Source: DASTQL01 sp035761805
Lineage (GTDB): Bacteria > Actinomycetota > Actinomycetes > Jiangellales > Jiangellaceae
Length of the DNA: 44,689 nt
Direction of reading: 5' to 3'
Assembly (NCBI GenBank): GCA_035761805.1
Contig: DASTQL010000038.1
Location: 1 to 44,689 of the forward strand
Below the pieces are notes generated by a model that saw nothing but the letters and a program-made list of their open reading frames with translations, was not told the DNA's origin and searched no databases. Made by a program: the position numbers and the translations under genes. This document shows, piece after piece, positions 1 to 7,755 of this stretch (position 1 is its first letter; each line of letters opens with the position of its first letter).

Positions 1-24
1 GGGGGGGGGGGGGGGGGGGGGGGG
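1..24. other. 24-base G homopolymer at window start
   Basis: The first 24 bases are all G, and the menC reading frame begins immediately after them. A run of this length is unusual even in GC-rich coding DNA and sits exactly at the sequence edge. It most likely reflects a contig end or base-calling artefact rather than biology. The MenC residues it would encode (all Gly) should not be trusted. Confidence 0.7.
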
Positions 25-874
25 CGAGTTCTCGCCCTTCCGCGAGTACGGCGACGGCGAGGCCCTTCCCTGGTGGCGGGCGGCGCGCGAGGCGGCGGAC
101 ACCGGCTGGCCACGACCCGTACGGTCCGCGGTGCCGGTCAACGCGACCGTCCCCGCCGTGCCGGCGGCCGAGGTCGCGGGGGTCCTGGCGCGGTACCAGG
201 GGTGCACGACCGTCAAGGTCAAGGTCGCCGAGCCGGGCCGCCCGATGGGCGAGGACCTCGAACGTCTCGCTGCCGTCCGGGACGCCGTCGGCGCCGTCGG
301 CCGCGTGCGCATCGACGCGAACGGTGCGTGGGACGTCGACGGCGCCGTCTCGCGGATCCGGTGGTACGACCGGGCGGCGGGTGGGCTGGAGTACGTGGAG
401 CAACCGTGCTCGTCGGTCGAGGAGCTCGCGACCGTACGTCGCCGGGTGGACGTGCCGATCGCGGCGGACGAGTCGGTCCGGCGGGCGGAGGACCCGGTGC
501 GGGTGGCCCGGCTGGGCGCGGCCGACCTCGTCGTGCTCAAGGTGCAGCCGCTGGGCGGGGTCCGAGCCTGCCTGCGGCTCGCCGACCAGGTGGGCCTGCC
601 GGTGGTCGTGTCCTCGGCCCTGGAGACCTCGGTGGGGATCGCCGCGGGCCTCGCGCTCGCCGCAGCGCTGCCCGAGCTGCCGTACGCGTGCGGCCTCGGC
701 ACCGTGGGACTGCTGGAGCGTGACGTGGTGGCCGACCCCCTCCGGCCGGTCGACGGCGTGCTCCACGTACGTCGGCCGGAACCCGACTGCGGCCTGGTGC
801 GGGGGGCAGCGGCATCGGACGCGGCGCGGCGCTGGTGGCACGAGAGGATCACCCGGGTGGAGGCCCTCCGGTGA
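23..874 (+). CDS. menC: o-succinylbenzoate synthase MenC (5'-truncated)
   Basis: MenC dehydrates SHCHC to o-succinylbenzoate in cytoplasmic menaquinone biosynthesis. The frame is open from the window edge, so the N-terminus is missing; an internal GTG at 131 is not the true start, because family-like sequence (GEFSPFREYGD) lies upstream of it. Enolase-superfamily catalytic residues are visible: the KVK lysine pair near 215-223, metal ligands Asp (IDANGAW, near 314), Glu (YVEQPC, near 398) and Asp (AADES, near 467), and the second-face Lys (VLKVQPLGG, near 539). The C-terminal SSALETSVGIAAGLALAAAL segment is typical of actinobacterial MenC. The stop overlaps the menD GTG by four bases (GTGA), so the two are co-translated. 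Identification is firm; only the 5' end is uncertain. Confidence 0.93.
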   Translation, partial: GEFSPFREYGDGEALPWWRAAREAADTGWPRPVRSAVPVNATVPAVPAAEVAGVLARYQGCTTVKVKVAEPGRPMGEDLERLAAVRDAVGAVGRVRIDANGAWDVDGAVSRIRWYDRAAGGLEYVEQPCSSVEELATVRRRVDVPIAADESVRRAEDPVRVARLGAADLVVLKVQPLGGVRACLRLADQVGLPVVVSSALETSVGIAAGLALAAALPELPYACGLGTVGLLERDVVADPLRPVDGVLHVRRPEPDCGLVRGAAASDAARRWWHERITRVEALR

Positions 875-2562
875 ACCCGTCGACCGCCGTCGCGACCGTG
901 CTCGTCGACGAGCTCGTCCGCGGGGGGGTACGGGAGGCGGTGCTCGCCCCGGGGTCGCGGTCGGCCCCGGTGGCGATCGCCCTCCACGCCGCGGATGCGG
1001 CTTCGTCGCTCCGCTTGCACGTCCGGGTCGACGAGAGGTCGGCGGCGTTCCTTGCACTGGGACTGGCCAGGGCGTCGGGCCGGCCGGTGGCCGTGCTGAC
1101 CACGAGTGGGACGGCGGCGTCCAACGCCCACCCCGCGGTGCTGGAGGCCTCGTACGGCGGGGTTCCCCTGGTCGTCCTGACGGCGGACCGGCCGCCGGAG
1201 CTGCGTGAGACAGGCGCCAACCAGGCGGTGGACCAGGTCGGGTTGTACGGCTCCGCCGTGCGCTTCTCCCACGACGTGGGGGTCCCGGAGGAGCGGCCGG
1301 GGCAGGTGGCCTACTGGCGGGCGCTGGTGGGACGGGCCCTCGTCGCAGCCCGCGGAGCCCTCGGCGGGGGCCCCGGGCCGGTTCACCTGAATCTGCCGTT
1401 GCGTGAGCCCTTGCTGCCAGACGGCCCAGGATCGCCCGGCTGGCCGGAGCCGCTGGACGGTCGGGCGGAAGGGGAGCCCTGGGTGTCGGTGGGCGACACC
1501 GTCACGCCGGGAGGCGTCGAGGTGGACGACGCCGACCGGCCGACCGTCGTGGTGGCGGGCGCCGGGGACGAGGGCGTCGGGGCCCGGCTGGGTGCCGACC
1601 TCGGGTGGCCGGTGCTGGCCGAGCCGGTGAGCGGTTCCTTCGTCCCTCCGGTCGCGGTGCCAGCCGCGCCGCTGGTGCTCGGGGTGGGTGACTGGGTGGC
1701 CGACCACCGGCCCGGACGCGTGGTGGTGACGGGTCGGCCGACGCTGTCCAGGACGGTCCTGCGGGTGCTGGCGGCCGAGTCGATCGAGGTCTGGGCCGTG
1801 GCCGGGGCACGCTACCCCGACCCTGGGCGCTCGGTCGCGCGGGTCGTGCCGGGGCTCATGCTCTCGGGGGGCGCCCGGGCGCCGGACGCCTGGCTCGCCG
1901 CCTGGGTGTCGGCCGGTGAGGCGGCGCTGCGGGCCGTCGGCGAGGTGCTCGACGCTCACGGCGGTCCGACCGGACCCGGCGTCGCCAGGTCGGTGCTGGC
2001 GGGCCTGCCGGACGGTGCCTCGCTGGTCGTGGGCGCTTCCCAGCCGGTGCGGGACCTGCACCTGGCCGCGAGGCCCCGGACCGGCGTGAGCCCGTACGGG
2101 AACCGCGGTGTCTCGGGCATCGACGGGACGGTGTCGACGGCGGTCGGCGTGGCGTTGGCCCGGCCCGGACCGACGTACGCGCTGATGGGTGATCTGACCT
2201 TCCTGCACGACGCGAACGGCCTGGTCGTGGGACCGGGGGAGCCGCGGCCGGACCTCACGGTCGTCGTGGTCAACGACGACGGGGGTGGGATCTTCACGTT
2301 GCTGGAGCAGGGTGCGCCCGAGCACGCCGGCGCCTTCGAGCGGGTCTTCGGCACCCCGCACGGGGTGGACCTGGCCGCCCTGTGCCTGGCGACCGGCACC
2401 GGGCACGTCCGGGTGGCCGACCTGGCCGGGCTGGTGGCCGAGCTGGGGCGGCCCGAGGGGGTGCGCGTGGTCGAGGTACGGGTGGACCGCTCCGCCCACC
2501 GGGACCTGCACGCGCGGCTGCGCTCTGCCACCGCGGCGGCGCTGGGCGCCGATCCGGCATGA
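871..2562 (+). CDS. menD: SEPHCHC synthase MenD
   Basis: MenD is the ThDP-dependent enzyme that joins isochorismate and 2-oxoglutarate to give SEPHCHC, the first committed step of menaquinone synthesis. At 563 aa it has normal family length. The ThDP-activating Glu is at about residue 55 (RVDERSA), the substrate-loop ETGANQ follows near 115, and the Mg/ThDP-binding region GDLTFLHDAN (about 440) plus NDDGGGIF (about 467) is complete. I chose the GTG at 871, which overlaps the menC stop, over the in-frame GTG at 835: the protein then begins NPSTAVATVLVDELV, the usual family N-terminus, and the coupling is tight. The stop codon overlaps the first 53-bp palindromic repeat. Confidence 0.96.
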   Translation: MNPSTAVATVLVDELVRGGVREAVLAPGSRSAPVAIALHAADAASSLRLHVRVDERSAAFLALGLARASGRPVAVLTTSGTAASNAHPAVLEASYGGVPLVVLTADRPPELRETGANQAVDQVGLYGSAVRFSHDVGVPEERPGQVAYWRALVGRALVAARGALGGGPGPVHLNLPLREPLLPDGPGSPGWPEPLDGRAEGEPWVSVGDTVTPGGVEVDDADRPTVVVAGAGDEGVGARLGADLGWPVLAEPVSGSFVPPVAVPAAPLVLGVGDWVADHRPGRVVVTGRPTLSRTVLRVLAAESIEVWAVAGARYPDPGRSVARVVPGLMLSGGARAPDAWLAAWVSAGEAALRAVGEVLDAHGGPTGPGVARSVLAGLPDGASLVVGASQPVRDLHLAARPRTGVSPYGNRGVSGIDGTVSTAVGVALARPGPTYALMGDLTFLHDANGLVVGPGEPRPDLTVVVVNDDGGGIFTLLEQGAPEHAGAFERVFGTPHGVDLAALCLATGTGHVRVADLAGLVAELGRPEGVRVVEVRVDRSAHRDLHARLRSATAAALGADPA

Positions 2563-2613
2563 TCACCGTGTGCGGCTCGTGCCGCTGCGCGGGACGTGCC
2601 CGACACGGTGATC
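2561..2613 (+). repeat. 53-bp palindromic repeat A1
   Basis: This unit begins GATCACCGTGT and ends with the exact reverse complement ACACGGTGATC, a perfect 11-base inverted repeat around a 31-base centre. It starts inside the menD stop codon and lies between the convergent menD and menF 3' ends. Three more units of exactly 53 bp occur at 2643, 25436 and 28633. It may act as a bidirectional terminator or mRNA-end stabiliser; that role is inference. Confidence 0.8.
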
Positions 2614-2642
2614 TCGAGCCGGCCCCCAGCTCCCGGGATCGT

Positions 2643-2695
2643 GATCGCCGTGTCACCTGGCTGCCGCTGCGCAGGATCTACTCGACACGGTGATC
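2643..2695 (+). repeat. 53-bp palindromic repeat A2
   Basis: The second copy lies 29 bases after the first. Its arms are GATCGCCGTGTC and GACACGGTGATC (one mismatch in 12), and it shares the central GCCGCTGCGC with copy A1. It ends 13 bases before the menF stop codon on the opposite strand. Together A1 and A2 fill the menD/menF convergent gap. Confidence 0.8.
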
Positions 2696-2708
2696 TCGTG
2701 GCGGCGGC

Positions 2709-3971
2709 TCAGCCCGTCAGCGCGTCCCGCATCGGGACCAGCTTGGCCGCGCTCTCGGCGAGCTCGGCCTCCGGGTCAGAGCCGGCGACGATGCCGCACC
2801 CCGCGAAGAGCCGCAGCCGCCTCCCGTCGGCCGGGTCCACCTCGGCGCAGCGCAGCGCGATCCCCCACTCGCCGTCGCCCCGGGCGTCCATCCAGCCGAC
2901 CGGCCCCGCGTAGCGGCCGCGGTCGAGGCCCTCGACGTCGGCGATGACCCGGCGGGCCGCCTCGGTAGGGGTCCCGCACACGGCCGCCGTCGGGTGCAGG
3001 GACGCCGCCAGCCGCAGCGACGTCCACCCGTCCCCCACCACGCCGGTGACGTCGGTCGCGAGGTGCATGACGTTGGGCAGGTGCAGCACGAACGGGGTCT
3101 CGGGGACGTTCATGCCGGTGCAGTGCGGAGCCAGGGCGTCGGCCACCGACCGCACGGCGTACTCGTGCTCCTCGAGGTCCTTGCTCGAGCGCGCCAGCGA
3201 GGCGGCGTTGACCAGGTCGTGCGCGTCGTCCCCGGTACGGCGGATGGTGCCGGCCAGTACCCGGGAGGTGACGAGTCCGAGGTCCAGCCGGACCAGCATC
3301 TCCGGCGTGGCGCCGAGCAGCCCGTCGACGGCGAAGGTCCAGCAGCCGGGGTAGGTCTCGGCCAGGCGGGCCAGCGGCCAGCGGAGGTCCACGGGCTCGG
3401 CCGACTCGGCGACCAGGTCCCGGGCGAGCACCACCTTCTCGACCTCACCGGCGGCGATCCGGTCGAGCGCCGTGGCGACCACCGTCGACCACTCGGCGCC
3501 CGACCTGGCGCCGTCGGCGAAGACGACGCCGGAGGGCCGCCGCACCGGAGTCACGCCTGGCAGCTCGGCCACCGGGGGGATCACCCCGCCCACGGTCGCG
3601 GTGGTCACCCACCACCTGCCGGCCCGGTGCCCAACCACGACCTCCGGGACGACCAGCGGGGACCCACCCGGCTCGTCACCGAAGGTGAAGGACCCGAAGG
3701 CCACCGGCCCGGAACCCGGCTGCTCCACCTCGTCGCGGACCACCGCGGTCCGGACGAGGGCGGACCACCAGTCCTCGGCAGCCGCGAACCGATCGGGTCC
3801 GCCGACTCGGACCCGGGCGGCGTGGCCCCAGCCGACCAGGCCCTCGCCGCGGCGCAGCCAGGCCAGGCCGCGCGAGTCGGGCAGGAGGCCGAGCAGCGGA
3901 CCGGGGTCCGGGACCGCCACCGTCCGCACGACCAGGGGGGCAGCCCCGGCCGCGGGCGCCTGAGTCGTCAC
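2709..3971 (-). CDS. menF: isochorismate synthase MenF/EntC type
   Basis: The enzyme isomerises chorismate to isochorismate, the MenD substrate. The 420-aa protein has a complete chorismate-binding domain: catalytic Lys near 179 (EVEKVVLARD), ATPEMLVRL near 221, HPTAAVCGTP near 326, RYAGPVGW near 353, and the Mg-binding C-terminal FAGCGIVAGSDPEAE near 389-404. Context with menC, menD and menG favours menaquinone rather than siderophore or salicylate use. The frame is open further upstream, but the GTG at 3971 (VTTQAPAAG) is preferred: it gives normal length and sits eight bases after a TACGCT -10-like hexamer, so the mRNA may be leaderless. It is transcribed towards menD. Confidence 0.92.
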   Translation of the reverse strand: MTTQAPAAGAAPLVVRTVAVPDPGPLLGLLPDSRGLAWLRRGEGLVGWGHAARVRVGGPDRFAAAEDWWSALVRTAVVRDEVEQPGSGPVAFGSFTFGDEPGGSPLVVPEVVVGHRAGRWWVTTATVGGVIPPVAELPGVTPVRRPSGVVFADGARSGAEWSTVVATALDRIAAGEVEKVVLARDLVAESAEPVDLRWPLARLAETYPGCWTFAVDGLLGATPEMLVRLDLGLVTSRVLAGTIRRTGDDAHDLVNAASLARSSKDLEEHEYAVRSVADALAPHCTGMNVPETPFVLHLPNVMHLATDVTGVVGDGWTSLRLAASLHPTAAVCGTPTEAARRVIADVEGLDRGRYAGPVGWMDARGDGEWGIALRCAEVDPADGRRLRLFAGCGIVAGSDPEAELAESAAKLVPMRDALTG

Positions 3972-3979
3972 GACCGACC

Positions 3980-3985
3980 AGCGTA
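3980..3985 (-). promoter_or_regulatory. -10-like hexamer of menF (possibly leaderless)
   Basis: TACGCT on the minus strand is followed by eight bases and then the menF GTG. No Shine-Dalgarno sequence is visible. It fits the TANNNT-spacer-start pattern of other genes in the window, with a slightly longer spacer. Confidence 0.35.
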
Positions 3986-4145
3986 GGTGGCGCGAGAGCC
4001 CGCGGCCGCTCGGGGGCGTGCGGCCTTCGCCACAGTGCGGGCGACGCCGTCGCGGTTCCGACGCACGGACTACACAGAGTGACAGGTCTTGACATGTGAG
4101 ACCCTTCGCGCCCACCCTCGGCGGCGGTCTGCTCCGACCGGGCTA

Positions 4146-5614
4146 CCTGCCGGTGCCCAACCGGGCTCCGGGAAGCAGCCCTCCCTCGAGGTCTACGTCG
4201 GCCAGGTCGACGCGGCCGACCTCGAGGCGATCCACGGAGTGGGGCTCGACCACGAGGACGTCAGCACCGGCAAGGGCCAGGACGGCAAGAATGGCGGTCG
4301 AGGTGGTGATGAACCACCGGCAGGCCGACAAGCTGGCGTCGCAGGGCGTGGAGCTCGAGGTCAAGACGATCGGCGGCAAGAATGCCTCCGAGGTCGCCGC
4401 CGCCCAGGCGGAGGAGGGCTACCAGGGCTTCCGGTCGTGGAGCGAGGCCGGCGGCATCGAGGACGAGCTCCGCGAGACCGCTGCAGCCAACGGCCAGGAT
4501 CTGCTGGCCCTCAAGGTGTCCAAGAACGCCGGCCGGGAGCCGGACGGCCGAAAGCCCGCCGTGCTCTACCTGGGCGCGCAGTACGCGCGGGAGTGGATCA
4601 CCCCGGAGATGGTGCGCCGGCCAGCGACTTCCTGCAGTACTGGCTCGGGACGTTCACCTACGTCTCCGACGGCGGGTCGGACGCAAGACCTGAACCCCTA
4701 CGACGTCGTCGGCACCGAAGGGGCTCCGTTCGAGGGCTTCACGGGGGATCTCAACGGCCCCGGCTCGGCGGAGAACCAGGAGCACACTGCGTCGCTGGTG
4801 ACGACGTCGAGCTTCCTGCCGATCGACGACTTCCCGCAGTTCGCCTCGCAGGCGGTCGTCGACTGGGCCCGGCCCGGCGCTTCGCCGTTCGACCCACGTA
4901 CGGGCTGGTGGTTCGTCTACAGCCAGCAGGCGGACGTCGCGTACAAGCGCCTCACCAAGACGATCGACCTGACGGAGGTCTCGGACCAATCGACGGCCGA
5001 GCTGCGGTTCTGGGCCTCGCACCAGACGGAGCTTGACCGGAACCACATGTTCGTCGAGGCGCACACGGTCGGTCAGGACGACTGGACCGCGCTGCCGGAC
5101 GCGAACGGCAAGACCTCGTCCGACACGCGCGACAGCTGCCCCGAGGGGTGGCACTCGGTGCACCCGCAGCTCGAGCCCTACCAGGGTGCGGACTGCTCCG
5201 GCTCCAACGAGGAGACCGGCGGTGAGTGGTACGCCGCCACCGGGCAGTCCGGCGGCTGGAAGGAGTGGGTCGTCGACCTGTCCCAGTACGCGGGCGAGCA
5301 GGTGGAGGTCTCCATCTCGTACGCCAGCGACTGGGCGGTGCAGGACCTCGGCGTCCTCCTCGACGACGCGAGCGTGGTCGTCGACGGGGCGGTGGTCGAG
5401 AGCACATCGTTCGAGGACGGGCTCGGCGCTGGGAGGTGGCTGGCCCGCCGGACGGCACGGCCGGCAACGCCAACGACTGGGTGCGGACCCAGCTGGCGTT
5501 CGACGAGGGTGCGACCGTCGCGACGGAGCGGACCGTCTTCGCGGGCTTCGGCCTCGAGGGCCTGCCGCCCGCCGAGCGGGACGTCTTCGTGCAGAAGGCG
5601 CTGGCATATCCGAA
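4146..5614 (+). pseudogene. decayed M14 zinc carboxypeptidase (pseudogene)
   Basis: Pieces of a secreted M14 carboxypeptidase appear in order but in changing frames. The propeptide-like segment (LEVYVGQVDAADLEAIHG) is in one frame to about 4290, then the frame shifts to MAVEVVMNHRQADKL up to GAQYAREWITPEM near 4615. In the M14 zinc motif HxxE the histidine is replaced by Tyr (QYARE). The remaining catalytic domain is missing: sequence jumps to the C-terminal FLQYWLGTFTYVSDGG in another frame, shifts back near 4680 (DLNPYDVVG), and shifts again near 5432 (EVAGPPDGTAGNANDWV), fading out at about 5610. A shorter deletion seems to lie near ELRETAAAN/GQDLLALKV. No signal peptide is visible. One frame is open from 4096 to 6627, so gene callers may wrongly fuse this with the next gene. 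Ends are approximate. Confidence 0.85.
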
Positions 5615-5675
5615 TCGAGCGCGGAGTTTGGCATGCACGCCGACGGCGGGTCGATGCGAAACCCCGCGCTCGATC
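5612..5675. repeat. imperfect inverted repeat / stem-loop
   Basis: The left arm at 5612-5632 (TCGAGCGCGGAGTTTGGC core) pairs with the right arm at 5656-5675 (GCGAAACCCCGCGCTCGA core), with about two mismatches across the main stem and a 23-base loop. It lies where the carboxypeptidase homology ends, so it may be that gene's old terminator. Its right side (5653-5675) recurs as a near copy at 6682-6704. Confidence 0.6.
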
Positions 5676-5727
5676 GCCTGTGGACAGGTGCAGCGCCGGC
5701 CACGGCGGTTTCGGCAGGCTCGCACGG

Positions 5728-6627
5728 GTGCTCCAGAACGACTCCCGACCCTTTCGCACCCGGGACGCCCCGGCCCTCGGGGTCACGCGCGGGAGGCTCG
5801 CCGGCCCGGGCTACCGCCAGCTCTTCAGGGGGATCCACGTCGCGGCACAGGTCCCGGACTCGGTCGAGCTCCGGGCGGACGCGGCTCTGCTGCTGTGTCC
5901 CGCGCAGGCGGTGCTCTGCGGGCGGACGGCTGCACTGCTGCGAGGGCTGCCGGTGGAGGACGACGGGAGCATCCACGTCGGGCTGCCCGCCGGAGCCACG
6001 CGGCCGGATCGGCGACCGGGGCTGTGCCCGCACCGTGACACCTCGACGGCGGACGCGGTCCCATGGGGAGGTCGCCGATTGGTCGGGGTACCGGAGATGT
6101 TCCTCGGTGTGGCGAAGGAGTGTCCCCAGGGGCGGGAGGGACTGGTCCAGGTCGTGGTCCTCGGTGACGCCCTCCTGCGCCACCGCTGGTGCGCGGTCGA
6201 GGACATCGCGGCTCACTTGGGGCACTGCGACGGCAGACCTGGCGTGATGCTGGCCCGCAAGGCGCGCCCGCTTCTACGTCCACGCGTGGACTCGCCGATG
6301 GAGACGAGGACGAGGCTCGTGCTCGTCCTCGGCGGCCTGCCCTGCCCCGAGACCGGTCTCGACGTCTACGACGAGTGGGGCGAGTGGATCGGCCGGCCCG
6401 ACCTCGCCTACCCGGAGTTGCGCCTGGCTCTGCAGTACGAGGGTGACGACCACCGGACGAACCGCAGACGGTGGCGGGAGGACGTCCGCCGCGACGAGGT
6501 GCTCCAGGAGCACGGCTGGTACGTCATGCGCATCGTCGCCGACGACGTCTTCGTCCATCCCCAGGCGCTGCTCCGCCGAGTCCGCTCCCGGATGGAACGG
6601 CAGCGTGAGGTGCTGGGGCGCCGGTGA
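5728..6627 (+). CDS. DUF559-type nuclease-like protein
   Basis: This 299-aa protein resembles a large actinobacterial family with an N-terminal winged-helix-like half (residues 10-110, RPFRTRDAPALGVTRGRLAG) and a C-terminal DUF559 domain related to very-short-patch-repair endonucleases (PD-(D/E)XK fold). Candidate active-site residues are Asp and Glu in DLAYPELRLALQYEGDDH near 230-247, followed by RRDEVLQEHGWYVMRI. The substrate and role are unknown; some relatives are annotated AbiEi-like, but no partner toxin gene is next to it. The GTG at 5728 is chosen because family-like sequence starts there (VLQNDSRPF) and a CAGGCT hexamer lies seven bases upstream. A 23-bp near-identical direct repeat flanks it (5653-5675 and 6682-6704). 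Confidence 0.75.
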   Translation: MLQNDSRPFRTRDAPALGVTRGRLAGPGYRQLFRGIHVAAQVPDSVELRADAALLLCPAQAVLCGRTAALLRGLPVEDDGSIHVGLPAGATRPDRRPGLCPHRDTSTADAVPWGGRRLVGVPEMFLGVAKECPQGREGLVQVVVLGDALLRHRWCAVEDIAAHLGHCDGRPGVMLARKARPLLRPRVDSPMETRTRLVLVLGGLPCPETGLDVYDEWGEWIGRPDLAYPELRLALQYEGDDHRTNRRRWREDVRRDEVLQEHGWYVMRIVADDVFVHPQALLRRVRSRMERQREVLGRR

Positions 6628-6681
6628 TCGGGTCGGCGGCGCAAACGATCTGGGCTCGAGCAGGTCTCGACACATGCCGGA

Positions 6682-6704
6682 GTTGCGGAACCCCGCACTC
6701 GATC
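6682..6704 (+). repeat. direct-repeat copy flanking the DUF559 gene
   Basis: These 23 bases match 5653-5675 at 20 positions (shared core AACCCCGC.CTCGATC). The segment can also fold as a short hairpin (TGCGG/CCGCA), so it may terminate the DUF559 transcript. It lies 55 bases after that gene's stop. Confidence 0.55.
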
Positions 6705-6760
6705 CTGACCCACCGCGGACCGCGCGGCCCATCCCGACGCACCCGTGGCAGGCTGGCCGG

Positions 6761-7570
6761 ATGACCCGCGCCTCCCTCGACAAGCAGCCCCGCGAGGTGG
6801 CGGCGATGTTCGACGGGGTGGCGCGGCGCTACGACCTCACCAACGACGTGCTGTCGCTCGGTCAGGACCGGGCCTGGCGCCGGGCGGTCCGGCGGGCGGT
6901 CGACGCGCGGCCGGGAGAGCGGGTCCTCGACCTGGCGGCGGGCACCGGCACGTCCAGTGAGCCCTTCGCCTGGGACGGCGCCACGGTCGTGCCCTGCGAC
7001 TTCTCCCTCGGCATGCTCGAGGAGGGCAAGCGGCACCGCGCGCAGCTGCCCTTCGTGGCCGGCGATGCCCTCCGGCTCCCCTTCGCCGACGCCGCCTTCG
7101 ACGCGGCGACCCTCTCGTTCGGACTGCGCAACCTCCACGACCCCGATGCGGGGTTGTCCGAGCTGCTCAGGGTCACCCGGCCGGGTGGGCGCCTGGTGGT
7201 GTGCGAGTTCAGCCACCCCACCTGGGGTCCGTTCCGGAAGGTGTACGCGGAGTACCTGATGCGGGCGCTGCCGCGGGTTGCCCGGGCGGTGTCCAGCAGC
7301 CCGGATGCCTACGTCTACCTGGCCGAGTCGATCCGTGCCTGGCCCGACCAGGGCGGCCTGGCGGGGCGGATCGCCGCGGCCGGGTGGGTGGAGGTGGCGT
7401 GGCGTGACCTCAGCGGGGGAGTCGTGGCGCTGCACCGCGCGGTCCGGCCGCCCTCGGTGGGGGTCCGGACCGCCGCCCCGGGAGGTGTCATTTCCGCAAC
7501 GCCTCCCGCACGTAATCCGCAGGTCAGGCGGGCTGTCCCCCCGGTCGTGCGGCGCCGTGACGGTCCCTAG
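6761..7570 (+). CDS. menG: demethylmenaquinone methyltransferase MenG/UbiE
   Basis: MenG methylates demethylmenaquinone with S-adenosylmethionine, the last step of menaquinone synthesis. The 269-aa protein has the UbiE signature YDLTNDVLSLGQDRAWRR (24-41), SAM motif I LDLAAGTGTS (56-65), the acidic residue closing strand 2 (PCDFS, about 80), and the post-motif LRNLHDPDAG followed by VTRPGGRLVV. The ATG at 6761 gives the family N-terminus, although the frame is open far upstream. About 35 residues continue beyond the usual end (VALHRAVRP) as an Arg/Pro-rich tail that reaches the nuo leader. The TAG stop is the first half of a TAGACT -10-like hexamer, so menG and nuo signals overlap. Confidence 0.93.
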   Translation: MTRASLDKQPREVAAMFDGVARRYDLTNDVLSLGQDRAWRRAVRRAVDARPGERVLDLAAGTGTSSEPFAWDGATVVPCDFSLGMLEEGKRHRAQLPFVAGDALRLPFADAAFDAATLSFGLRNLHDPDAGLSELLRVTRPGGRLVVCEFSHPTWGPFRKVYAEYLMRALPRVARAVSSSPDAYVYLAESIRAWPDQGGLAGRIAAAGWVEVAWRDLSGGVVALHRAVRPPSVGVRTAAPGGVISATPPARNPQVRRAVPPVVRRRDGP

Positions 7571-7573
7571 ACT
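7568..7573 (+). promoter_or_regulatory. candidate -10 hexamer upstream of nuoA (P1)
   Basis: TAGACT matches TANNNT and includes the menG stop codon. A start site about seven bases on would put the Rex-type palindrome (7588-7607) just downstream of initiation, a good place for a repressor roadblock. No convincing -35 is visible. Confidence 0.35.
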
Positions 7574-7587
7574 GACCGTCGGTAGCT

Positions 7588-7607
7588 CTCGTGAACGCGT
7601 TCACGAG
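7588..7607. promoter_or_regulatory. Rex operator upstream of nuo operon
   Basis: A perfect 20-bp palindrome has core GTGAACGCGTTCAC, identical over 14 bases to the core of the Rex operator described in Streptomyces coelicolor (TGTGAACGCGTTCACA). Rex is a redox sensor that leaves DNA when NADH/NAD+ rises, and nuo is a known Rex target in actinobacteria. Its place between menG and nuoA strongly suggests NADH-responsive control of complex I. The rex gene is not in this window. Confidence 0.88.
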
Positions 7608-7654
7608 CACCGCCCGACACCCCGCGACATCCACCCGGTCCCGGAGGCAGCCCC

Positions 7655-7674
7655 GTGATCTACGTCACTAGGAT
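7655..7674 (+). promoter_or_regulatory. CRP/FNR-like site abutting a -10 hexamer (P2)
   Basis: GTGATCTACGTCAC fits the CRP-family core GTGA-N6-TCAC exactly (7655-7668) and is followed directly by TAGGAT, a good -10 hexamer (7669-7674), 81 bases before nuoA. Bound this close to the -10, a CRP-type regulator would probably repress this start site. Whether the site is used is unknown. Confidence 0.45.
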
Positions 7675-7755
7675 GGGCCACCGCATGCCCGCGCCGCCCG
7701 CAGGGCCTCCCTGGGTGCGGTCCGGGACGACGGCGGGCGAGAGGAGCGTGGAGGC

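Noticed and set aside
4089..4094. TTGACA as a -35 box for the pseudogene region
   Set aside because: It is a perfect hexamer, but there is no -10 at usable spacing and the downstream gene is broken.
4096..6627. An 843-codon open frame as one large protein
   Set aside because: It mixes M14 fragments in one frame with out-of-frame nonsense and then the complete DUF559 protein. Homology-bearing segments switch frames, so it is a pseudogene plus a separate gene.
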